This document shows positions 7,489-12,881 of a DNA stretch of 15,059 nucleotides, in pieces. Below the pieces are notes generated by a model, which saw only the letters and a program-made list of their open reading frames with translations, was not told where the DNA came from and made no database searches. Source of the DNA: Solirubrobacteraceae bacterium (GTDB taxonomy: Bacteria; Actinomycetota; Thermoleophilia; Solirubrobacterales; Solirubrobacteraceae); assembly GCA_030149625.1 (NCBI GenBank), contig JASLHP010000386.1, positions 1 through 15,059 of the forward strand. The letters are read 5' to 3'. The translations under genes and the position numbers were made by a program. The stretch's first letter is position 1; each line of letters starts with the position of its first letter.

Positions 7489-8315
7489 GCACCGAAGACT
7501 TCGCCTACTTCTTCATCACGGAGGACCACACACGGATCAAGATCGGCCACAGCGTCGATCCGACCGGCCGCCGCGGCGACCTGCAGACCGGCTCGCCAGA
7601 GGAGCTTGAAATCCTGCACGTGACTACAGGCGGCGAAAAGGTAGAGAAGCAGTGGCAGCGACGGTTCGCCCACCTGCGCATAGGTGCCGGCGAGGAGTGG
7701 TTCAGAGCGGACCGAGAGCTGCTCGACGCGATCGAGCGTGACCGGGAAGCGAACCCGAAAGAGGCGGAGCGCATGCTTCGCGTCGCTGAGGAGCGCCGCT
7801 GGCAGGACCGAGCCCGACGCGAGCTACGCAAAGCCGGATACGAAGGACGCTACTGTCCCGCGCAGCTCAGGGTTGGTGCCGCAGCCTACAAGTGGCGCTC
7901 CATGACCCGTCGCGCGCGGTATTTCGTGCTTCCTTGGAAAGACCCGAAGGAGCACTGCGCCATAGTGTCATTCGGCAAGCTGCTGCCGCCCCACGACGAC
8001 GATCCCGCCGAGGAACAGCTACGCGCCCGCGGCAAGGTGCCGGCTTGGACGCACTCGATCATCTTCCCCGAAGGAGAATACGGCCACGTTCCCCTAGCGC
8101 ATTTGACGCTTATCCGCGACGTCGATTTCGAGCGTGCTGCCGCTAAAGATTTCGACTACACGATCCCTGACCTGATCGCCGACCACATGCGCGACGGTCT
8201 CGACCGCTCGCTCGTCCACCACAAGCTCCTCGAGTGGTGGCGCAAGGGCTTCGCATTCGACCCTGAGCGGGAGCGTGCTCGCCTGCCACCGCCGTGGAGC
8301 GAATCAGGCGAGTAG
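7404..8315 (+). CDS. T5orf172/MUG113-type GIY-YIG-like protein with an unrecognised C-terminal half
   Basis: The 303-residue protein has a recognisable N-terminal domain (about 33-110). FAYFFI and IKIGHS (45-50) stand in for the GIY and YIG strands. RRGDLQTGSPEELEIL has the conserved Arg and the LQTGsPe motif, and the domain closes with RRFAHLR...GEEWF (86-100). This pattern is that of the bacteriophage T5 Orf172/MUG113 branch of the GIY-YIG superfamily, found in phage and mobile-element proteins and presumed to bind or cut DNA. A charged, probably helical linker follows (about 111-150). Residues ~165-303 form an unfamiliar region with WTHSIIFPEGEYGH and HHKLLEWWRKGF. ATG 7404 is the first start after an in-frame stop, but has no clear ribosome binding site; GTG codon 5 is an alternative. 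It sits alone on the plus strand of the island, converging on the DUF2283 gene. Nuclease activity is not shown. Confidence 0.78.
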   Translation: MRPRVVPRNWTVLPQQGAPAAAEPPADLGTEDFAYFFITEDHTRIKIGHSVDPTGRRGDLQTGSPEELEILHVTTGGEKVEKQWQRRFAHLRIGAGEEWFRADRELLDAIERDREANPKEAERMLRVAEERRWQDRARRELRKAGYEGRYCPAQLRVGAAAYKWRSMTRRARYFVLPWKDPKEHCAIVSFGKLLPPHDDDPAEEQLRARGKVPAWTHSIIFPEGEYGHVPLAHLTLIRDVDFERAAAKDFDYTIPDLIADHMRDGLDRSLVHHKLLEWWRKGFAFDPERERARLPPPWSESGE

Positions 8316-8381
8316 TGCGCTGGTTTTGGGCAGCGGCGGGGGCTTTCCCGAACGAGCTGGATCAGACGACTTGCGAGAGCA

Positions 8382-8654
8382 TCAGGCTACGGCCAGCTTC
8401 AGCTCGGCAGAGTCCGCCACGGTCGGCAGCTCGATCGTCAGCTTTCCCCCGTCTGCGTTCTCGAGCAGACGGCGCACATCGACGAGCGTCAGGCCGACCA
8501 GCGCTCCATCGGCGTCGTAGCTCACGGCGTGGCCCTCGGGCGTCTCATCGAAGTCCACGGCGCGTCCGGGATTGCCGGTAGCGAGATACAGCACGTCGGC
8601 CTCGGCGTCGTAGCGGACGCGATCAAAGGTGTATGGGCCGATCTGAACGCTCAT
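8382..8654 (-). CDS. DUF2283-family protein, probable antitoxin
   Basis: The 90-residue protein carries the DUF2283 pattern: an N-terminal VRYDAEADVLYLATG segment, then GHAVSYDADGALVGLTLVDVRRLL, i.e. two beta strands, an Asp-Gly turn and a helix. Proteins of this family are often encoded next to small toxin-like genes, and an antitoxin role is generally inferred from that context. The ATG overlaps the TGA of the upstream toxin-like gene (ATGA), and a strong AGGAGA lies just upstream, so it can be translated well on its own. It converges on the GIY-YIG-like gene, 66 bp away. The family assignment is from motif memory, and the role is inference. Confidence 0.75.
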   Translation of the reverse strand: MSVQIGPYTFDRVRYDAEADVLYLATGNPGRAVDFDETPEGHAVSYDADGALVGLTLVDVRRLLENADGGKLTIELPTVADSAELKLAVA

Positions 8655-8938
8655 GGCTTGCTTCTCCTGGGAAACGCCGTGCGAACTCTCCCAGTTGAGT
8701 CCTCGTCAAAGGCTACTACGACCTTGAGCCAGCGACTGGGGCCTGCGCCCTCCAGGTAGAACCAGTCTTGGCCTGGGCGTGCCTGCTCGATTCGCTCCGA
8801 TGGTTCTCGGATGGCGCGGAGCACGTCGGCTTGGTGCGCGGCCATGTAGGGGTGACCGCCAACAATGTGCTCCCACCGCTCGTCGGTCAGGTGGACCGTG
8901 CGCCCAAGGGGATCAGCGACCGAATTGATCGAGGGCAT
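8651..8938 (-). CDS. Small PBECR/RelE-like nuclease candidate, probable toxin
   Basis: This is a 95-residue basic protein. It matches, as far as I can judge by eye, the barnase-EndoU-ColicinE5/D-RelE-like (PBECR) fold pattern. An N-terminal helix has LTDERWEHIVGGHP (17-30, with His24 and His29), and a second helix reads ADVLRAIREPSERIEQ. Beta strands follow, DWFYLE and RWLKVVVAFDED (70-80), then the C-terminal strand RVRTAFPRR (84-92) with Thr87. His, Lys, Arg and Thr are the sort of residues used by metal-independent RNases. It is first in a two-gene unit whose stop overlaps the DUF2283 start. The ATG at 8938 has no clear ribosome binding site. An RNase toxin is the leading hypothesis, and DUF4258-like toxins are a related alternative. 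Confidence 0.65.
   Translation of the reverse strand: MPSINSVADPLGRTVHLTDERWEHIVGGHPYMAAHQADVLRAIREPSERIEQARPGQDWFYLEGAGPSRWLKVVVAFDEDSTGRVRTAFPRRSKP
8663..8668 (-). promoter_or_regulatory. Strong ribosome binding site of the DUF2283 gene
   Basis: On the minus strand AGGAGA (within AGGAGAAG) lies 8 nt before the ATG at 8654, inside the end of the toxin-like gene. The toxin-like gene has no comparable site. That would favour more antitoxin than toxin from one message. Confidence 0.6.
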
Positions 8939-8976
8939 CAGGCGGCAGACTACTCGAGTCCTGCGATCCTCTATTC

Positions 8977-9009
8977 GTTTGGGCAGCAGCCCGATTCCGC
9001 TGCCCAAAC
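8977..9009. promoter_or_regulatory. Perfect 11-bp inverted repeat upstream of the toxin-antitoxin pair
   Basis: The arms GTTTGGGCAGC (8977-8987) and GCTGCCCAAAC (8999-9009) are exact inverted copies around an 11-nt spacer, 39-71 bp upstream of the toxin-like ATG. TTGGGC recurs just upstream on the minus strand near 9029 and 9062. A second imperfect palindrome centred on CTCGAG (about 8947-8964) sits nearer the gene. The position suits an operator for an autoregulated pair. A terminator is less likely because there is no T-run. Confidence 0.4.
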
Positions 9010-9114
9010 CCCGCCGAATCGAGCCCAATCCCGCCTGATCCAAGGTCGTCTCAGATAGCCCAAAACGCTTGCAGTTGCGCCCAGATGCTGCCTTTCTGGC
9101 GACCGCCTGGGCCA

Positions 9115-9157
9115 GCCTCCTAAGCGGTAGATCCAGGTTCGACTCCTGGCGGGGGCA
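9115..9157 (+). repeat. Right attachment-like repeat (displaced 3' end of tRNA-Arg)
   Basis: This is a 43-nt copy of tRNA-Arg positions 7078-7120 with G instead of A at 9130. It lacks the 5' half of the tRNA and cannot encode a functional tRNA. It marks the right end of the island, 20 bp before the end of the BI-1-family gene. If integration was canonical, this copy is the original chromosomal 3' end. Confidence 0.85.
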
Positions 9158-9177
9158 CTCTCGCTTGTCCCTCGCGG

Positions 9178-9840
9178 CTAGTTGCGCCCGCCGCCGAACA
9201 GCCGCAAGAAGAACAGGAAGATGTTGACGACGTCGAGGAAGATCCCGGCGGCGAGCGGCACCGCTTCTTCCATGCCCGCGCGTCGCATCCTGTTGAAGTC
9301 GAGCACGGTGTAGGCGCCGAAGATGCCGAGGCCGAGCAGCGCGTAGATGACGTTGCCGCCGGGGATCGAAACGAACACCGTCACCAGACCGAACACGATC
9401 AGCGCGAGCAACGCGAAGAACAGCATCCGGTAGCCCCCGGAGAGGTCCCGGCGGATCGCGTAGCCGACGCTGCCGAGTCCGCCGACGAACAGCGCGGTCG
9501 CGGCCGCCGCCTGCCAGACCGCGTCGGGCTCGGCTTCGGCGTAGCGATCCAGCACGCCGCCCATGCCGAGCCCAAGGAGCAGCCCGGCCGCGAACAGCAG
9601 CGTGATCGAGAGCGCCTCCGAGCGCCGCGCGATGTTCAGCCCGAGGATGCACACGAAGCCGCCGATGAAGCAGACGATCGACGGGCCCTCGCCGATTTCG
9701 CGGCCAATGTAGGAGCCGAGCGCGTAAAAGCAGAGCGTGACCGCGACGAGTCCCATCACCTGGCCGAAGACGCCGGCTGTGCCGACTGTCTCGACGGTGC
9801 CGAACATCCCTTCGTCTCTGTAACCCGTCAGCTGCGGCAT
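9178..9840 (-). CDS. Bax inhibitor-1/YccA family membrane protein
   Basis: This 220-residue multi-pass protein has about seven hydrophobic segments and the BI-1 (UPF0005, YbhL/YccA) signature. It begins with MGLVAVTLCFYALGSYIG and ends with LGIFGAYTVLDFNRMRRAG, followed by AAGIFLDVVNIFLFFLRLFGG. The conserved C-terminal Asp in YTVLDFNRM, and the D of LDVVNIFLF, match the di-aspartyl pH-sensing pair described for bacterial YetJ. Family members behave as calcium-leak channels or modulators of membrane stress; the role here is not known. The ATG at 9840 was chosen on family length, as no strong ribosome binding site is visible. ATG 12 codons later is an alternative. It faces away from the lipoprotein gene across a 124-bp gap. 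Confidence 0.92.
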   Translation of the reverse strand: MPQLTGYRDEGMFGTVETVGTAGVFGQVMGLVAVTLCFYALGSYIGREIGEGPSIVCFIGGFVCILGLNIARRSEALSITLLFAAGLLLGLGMGGVLDRYAEAEPDAVWQAAAATALFVGGLGSVGYAIRRDLSGGYRMLFFALLALIVFGLVTVFVSIPGGNVIYALLGLGIFGAYTVLDFNRMRRAGMEEAVPLAAGIFLDVVNIFLFFLRLFGGGRN

Positions 9841-9955
9841 GCGCCAAATGCTACTCGCAACGAGGGGCGAGGCTGCGCCGATCGGCCCGCTAGCCTTGGC
9901 TTCGCGTCCGTGTGACTGTGGCCACGCGGCCCGATCCGGTGCTTCTCGAATCCAA

Positions 9956-9960
9956 GGGGG
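9956..9960 (+). promoter_or_regulatory. Ribosome binding site of the lipoprotein gene
   Basis: A GGGGG run preceded by AA lies 4 nt upstream of ATG 9965. An overlapping ATG at 9961 opens a different frame without a lipobox and with a composition unlike a real protein, so 9965 is the start. Confidence 0.5.
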
Positions 9961-9964
9961 ATGA

Positions 9965-10393
9965 ATGACCGCCAGGCGATCTCCGCTGTTCGCCGTCGCC
10001 CTGCTCTGTGCGGCGCTGATCACGGCTTGCGGGAGCAGCAGTTCGACCACGAGCAGCTCGCCGCCGGCGGCGTCTACATCCAAAACCACCGCCGCGAGCG
10101 CAACCACGAGCGCGAGCAGGAGCACGGCCATCCCGAGCGCTGTGCCCAGCGGTCCTGTCAGCACCGCCGCGCTGGCGAGCGCCGTCGCGGAGTGCAGGTC
10201 AGTCGTCAAACACGCGCCGACGCTGTCGGCGAGCTTGAAGGTCAAGGTCGAAGGGATCTGCAACAAAGCCGCGAGCGGCAATCTCGCCGCGGCGCGCGCC
10301 GCGGCGAAGGAAGTGTGCGTCGAAGTGATCGACGCCACGCCGATTCCGAGCGCGGAGAAGACGCAGGCGCTCGCGGCCTGCAGGACGAGCTAG
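9965..10393 (+). CDS. Small secreted lipoprotein of unknown function
   Basis: The 142-residue protein begins with a basic n-region and a hydrophobic core ending in the lipobox ITAC, with Cys22 as the lipidation site. A Ser/Thr/Ala-rich linker of about 40 residues follows, typical of actinobacterial surface lipoproteins. The C-terminal ~75 residues form a small Ala/Lys-rich, probably helical domain with four cysteines (AECRSVV, GICNKAA, EVCVEVI, AACRTS) that could make two disulfides. I do not recognise the domain. The start is set by the GGGGG motif upstream. It is a single gene between divergent BI-1 and convergent minus-strand genes. Confidence 0.82.
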   Translation: MTARRSPLFAVALLCAALITACGSSSSTTSSSPPAASTSKTTAASATTSASRSTAIPSAVPSGPVSTAALASAVAECRSVVKHAPTLSASLKVKVEGICNKAASGNLAAARAAAKEVCVEVIDATPIPSAEKTQALAACRTS

Positions 10394-10418
10394 CGGCTAC
10401 ACCTCGGCGGGGCCGTGA

Positions 10419-11066
10419 TCAGCCCGCCGCGGTTCCGTCGTCGTGCTCGTCCTCGTCCTCGTCGTAGAGCGACTCGCGCGCGAGCTCCTTCCCGCGGCCG
10501 TCGAACAGCTTGATGTCCAGTAGGTCGTGACGGTAGTCGTCCGGGGCGATCAGCGTGAAGCGCTCCTCGACCAGCGCGCACTGATCGACCGCCAGGTCGG
10601 CGAGCTCGGCGGTGACGATCCGGCCTCCGGAGATCAGCGGGCGCCCCCACACGAGCGTCATCGTCGCGCTCGCCGCCGACTCGCCGCGCCAGGTGCCGAT
10701 GATCTCGTCGCACAGGTCGAGCTCCCAATCGGGATTGCGCTCGGCGGTCTCGTCGGTGAAGTCGACGTGGGCGGCGAAGTCGCTTGGCTCCTCGCCTTCG
10801 CCGCCCGCGATGAAGCGCACATAGCCGAACAGCTCATACCCGGTCGACGTCAGCGTCGTGCCCGGCACGTAGGTGTGTCCGTGCCACGTTCGGTCCGGGT
10901 ACCACACGATCGTCCCCGGCCCGCCCAGATCCTGGCCTTCCGCATCGAGACGCAGCGCCGCTCCCAAGAACTCCTGGCACAGCCGCTCCTCCCAGCGCCC
11001 GTAGGGCAGCTCCTCCTGGGGAGGCTCGGCGGCGAAGCGGGGGACGAAACGTTGCTCGGGAGGCAT
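10419..11066 (-). CDS. Uncharacterised acidic protein
   Basis: I do not recognise this 215-residue soluble protein. The middle contains aromatic-rich stretches, GTIVWYPDRTWHGHTYVPG and TGYELFGYVRF (about residues 52-85). An LDLCDEIIGTWRGE motif and a strand-rich second half (MTLVWGRPLISGGRIVTAEL) follow. It ends in an acidic tail (YDEDEDEHDD). There is no signal peptide or membrane segment, so it is probably cytoplasmic. ATG 11066 is preceded by a plausible AGGCTGG. It lies 38 bp after galT on the same strand and is probably the last gene of the tlpA-like/galT operon. It could be a beta-barrel or lipocalin-like fold, but that is a guess. Confidence 0.75.
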   Translation of the reverse strand: MPPEQRFVPRFAAEPPQEELPYGRWEERLCQEFLGAALRLDAEGQDLGGPGTIVWYPDRTWHGHTYVPGTTLTSTGYELFGYVRFIAGGEGEEPSDFAAHVDFTDETAERNPDWELDLCDEIIGTWRGESAASATMTLVWGRPLISGGRIVTAELADLAVDQCALVEERFTLIAPDDYRHDLLDIKLFDGRGKELARESLYDEDEDEHDDGTAAG

Positions 11067-11104
11067 CGCTGCAGCCAGCCTAGCCGGCCGCTGCGCGCCG
11101 CGGC

Positions 11105-12121
11105 TCACGCATCGCGCAGCACGCTCGCGGCGTGCTCCGGCGCGACGATGTTGAGGTTGACGTCGGTCGAGAGCTCGAGGCCGGCGAGATGCGTCAGACG
11201 CGGCAGCACGTCGATTCGCCAGCAGAAGTCCTCGGCTCCGCGCGGAGCGGTGCGCACCCACAGGTTCAGCGGCGGGCTGGAGCCGAGGTGGCGCGCGAGG
11301 CGGCGCAGCCCGTCGTGCAGCAGCGCGGCGCCCGTCGGGCCGTCGTCCTCGAAGCGGGCGCGCGGCCTGCGCGGCGCGAGCATCAGCTGGAACGGCAGGC
11401 GCGAGGCGTACGGCGCGATCAGCACGGCCTCCTCGTCGATCGCCACGACCCGCTCGCGCCGGCGCACCTCCTCGGCGACGAGATCGCCCAGCAGGCTCTG
11501 GCCCATCGTACGTGTCGTATACGCGCTCGCGCGCTCGCGCTCACGCGCGACAGCCGCGGGCACGAAATCGAGCGCGTACAGCTGCGCGTGCGTGTGCGGC
11601 AGCGACGCGCCGGCCTCGCGGCGCTCATTGACGATCAGTTGCAGGTAGGCGCTGCCGGCGTGCGCGCGCATTCGCTCGCGCCACGTCGCTACCGCGGCCA
11701 CGACCTGCTCGAGTGGCAGCTCCGCGAGCGACAGCACCGGCTGCGGGCCGTTGACGATCACCTCGTGCGCGCCGGTCGCCGGCTGCGAGGCGAACAGCTC
11801 GGGTGCTCCGCGTACTTCCGACGGCGCGGGCAACGGTGCGGCCGAGCTGCCGTTTTCCTGGGAGGGCGTCAGCGCGGGATAGAGGTTCGGTACGACGCGC
11901 ACCGTCCAGCCGGGTGAGTCGGCCGGGCCACCGGCCGGGCGCAGCGCGTAGAGCTCGGGCGGCGTGCGCTCCTCGTGACCCTCGGCAAACGGATCCTTCT
12001 CGGGATCGATCGGCTCGGGTGGCTCGCAGCGCGGCTCGCCCCCGGGGCGACGCGAGCGCTCGCCGGCGACGATCGTGCGGTGCCCGCTCAGCGGGTCGAT
12101 GCGCAACTCTCGCAAGGTCAC
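11105..12121 (-). CDS. galT: Galactose-1-phosphate uridylyltransferase-like protein
   Basis: The family exchanges UMP between UDP-glucose and galactose 1-phosphate in the Leloir pathway, through a uridylylated histidine. This 338-residue protein has the HIT-superfamily active-site motif ASLPHTHAQL with His176 and His178 (HxH). It also has the family's RVVPNLYPAL and GAHEVIVNGP segments, and an FCWRIDVLPRLT motif near the C-terminus. The N-terminal segment that usually reads CPFCxGxExxTPPE is DPFAEGHEERTPPE here (43-56), so both zinc cysteines are replaced by Asp43 and Ala46. The start GTG overlaps the TGA of the TlpA-like gene, which implies coupled translation. No galK or galE is nearby. A nucleotidyltransferase with another sugar phosphate is a possible alternative. 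Confidence 0.85.
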   Translation of the reverse strand: MTLRELRIDPLSGHRTIVAGERSRRPGGEPRCEPPEPIDPEKDPFAEGHEERTPPELYALRPAGGPADSPGWTVRVVPNLYPALTPSQENGSSAAPLPAPSEVRGAPELFASQPATGAHEVIVNGPQPVLSLAELPLEQVVAAVATWRERMRAHAGSAYLQLIVNERREAGASLPHTHAQLYALDFVPAAVARERERASAYTTRTMGQSLLGDLVAEEVRRRERVVAIDEEAVLIAPYASRLPFQLMLAPRRPRARFEDDGPTGAALLHDGLRRLARHLGSSPPLNLWVRTAPRGAEDFCWRIDVLPRLTHLAGLELSTDVNLNIVAPEHAASVLRDA

Positions 12122-12702
12122 GCGTCCAGCGCGTAGCGCCTGACGGCGGATTCGAGCTTGGCCACGCTGAGGAACGGACCCTGATGGATGAACTTGCTGC
12201 CGCCCCGGTCGATGAACACCGTCACCGGCGTGTTGCCCGAGTCCGTGATCGCGAGCCCTGCCTGCCCGCCGGGGTCGTAGAAGCTTGGGTAGCTGACCGG
12301 AAAGGCGCGCAGGAACGCGAGCGCGTGCTCGCGGCTGTCGCCGGAGTCGATCCCGAGAAACGCGACTTCGCGGCCGCGTGAGACAGAGACGCGCTGAAAC
12401 ACGCCGAACTCGTCGCGGCATGGTTCGCACCACGAGGCCCACTTGTTGATCACCACGGGAGTCCCGTGCAGGGCCGCCAGCCGCGCGCGGAGCGCGGACA
12501 GGCCGCCGGAGACAATCTCGTTGGCCTGCGCGTGCAGCGCAGCCAGCGCCGGCGGCGAGCCGGCCAGCCGCGCGCGCATCTGCGTGAGCGTCAGCCTCGA
12601 CGGCGCCGGCGGCGCGGAGCCGCCCAGTTGCAGCAGGCCGACGACGAGCATGACGAGAACTGCAGCGATCGCGATCGTGATCGAGAGGCTCTTCGGCGTC
12701 AC
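12118..12702 (-). CDS. TlpA/ResA-like membrane-anchored thioredoxin-fold protein
   Basis: The product is likely an extracytoplasmic thiol-disulfide oxidoreductase. With the GTG start at 12702 it has 194 residues. A single hydrophobic anchor lies at about 6-25, then a Pro/Ala linker. The thioredoxin fold follows, with VVINKWASWCEPCRDE carrying the CxxC pair Cys92 and Cys95. The cis-proline segment is NTPVTVFIDRGG. I preferred GTG 12702 because it puts the membrane segment directly at the N-terminus. TTG 12735 adds 11 residues and has GAGG at a workable spacing, so either could be used. It heads the operon with galT (GTGA overlap) and the acidic protein. Partners might be cytochrome maturation or secreted disulfide proteins, but none are in the window. 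Confidence 0.88.
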   Translation of the reverse strand: MTPKSLSITIAIAAVLVMLVVGLLQLGGSAPPAPSRLTLTQMRARLAGSPPALAALHAQANEIVSGGLSALRARLAALHGTPVVINKWASWCEPCRDEFGVFQRVSVSRGREVAFLGIDSGDSREHALAFLRAFPVSYPSFYDPGGQAGLAITDSGNTPVTVFIDRGGSKFIHQGPFLSVAKLESAVRRYALDA

Positions 12703-12751
12703 CGCCGTAAGGGTGTCAGATCGCGTGCACTTCAATCGCGCCTCTGGGTGC

Positions 12752-12757
12752 TATATC
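12752..12757. promoter_or_regulatory. Candidate -10-like element in the divergent gap
   Basis: TATATC (GATATA on the other strand) is the only AT-rich hexamer in the 146 bp between the TlpA-like and helicase genes. It could serve either direction. I see no convincing -35 at 17 bp, so this is a weak call. Confidence 0.2.
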
Positions 12758-12819
12758 CTGGTGCTACGTCAGAGCCGGGTCGCGATCAGCACCCGGCGAA
12801 CGGTGCCGCGGGGCGCCAT

Positions 12820-12868
12820 CTTTCGAGTCGCGCCGAAGTCAAGCTTCGAAAGCGGCTCTGTCTCGAAG
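12820..12868. promoter_or_regulatory. Repeated TTCGA inverted motifs upstream of the helicase gene
   Basis: CTTTCGA (12820-12826) pairs with TCGAAAG (12846-12852). CTTCGA (12844-12849) pairs with TCGAAG (12863-12868). All lie in the 62 bp before the helicase ATG. They could be operator half-sites or alternative hairpins in the leader. They do not match the actinobacterial LexA box spacing. Confidence 0.25.
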
Positions 12869-12881
12869 TCCACAGCCTGCA

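Larger units (their letters stand above)
7121..9157. mobile_element. Small tRNA-Arg-borne genomic island or remnant (about 2 kb), no recombinase seen
   Basis: The interval is bounded by the tRNA-Arg 3' end and its displaced copy. It holds one GIY-YIG/T5orf172-like gene on the plus strand and a converging toxin-antitoxin-like pair on the minus strand. Its codon use is looser than that of the flanking genes, with more A- and T-ending codons. Restoring a single repeat would place the tRNA gene 20 bp from the stop of the BI-1-family gene, a normal bacterial spacing. I see no integrase, excisionase or replication gene, so it is either mobilised in trans or is what remains after deletion of a larger element. 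Confidence 0.72.

Noticed and set aside
8768..9058. A 96-codon plus-strand frame over the toxin-like gene
   Set aside because: It lies opposite the toxin-like gene, has no ribosome binding site and no recognisable motif.
9115..9157. A second tRNA gene
   Set aside because: Only the 3' part is present; the 5' acceptor strand and D arm are missing, so no cloverleaf can form.
8651..9847. A 398-codon minus-strand frame that includes the toxin-like protein
   Set aside because: It reads across the tRNA copy (giving the familiar QESNLDLPLRR translation of antisense tRNA) and antisense-like frames of the BI-1 gene. Only the last 95 codons, from ATG 8938, look real.
9178..10338. N-terminal extension of the BI-1-family protein to 386 residues
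   Set aside because: The extra part runs antisense through the lipoprotein gene; family length and the first hydrophobic helix fit the start at 9840.
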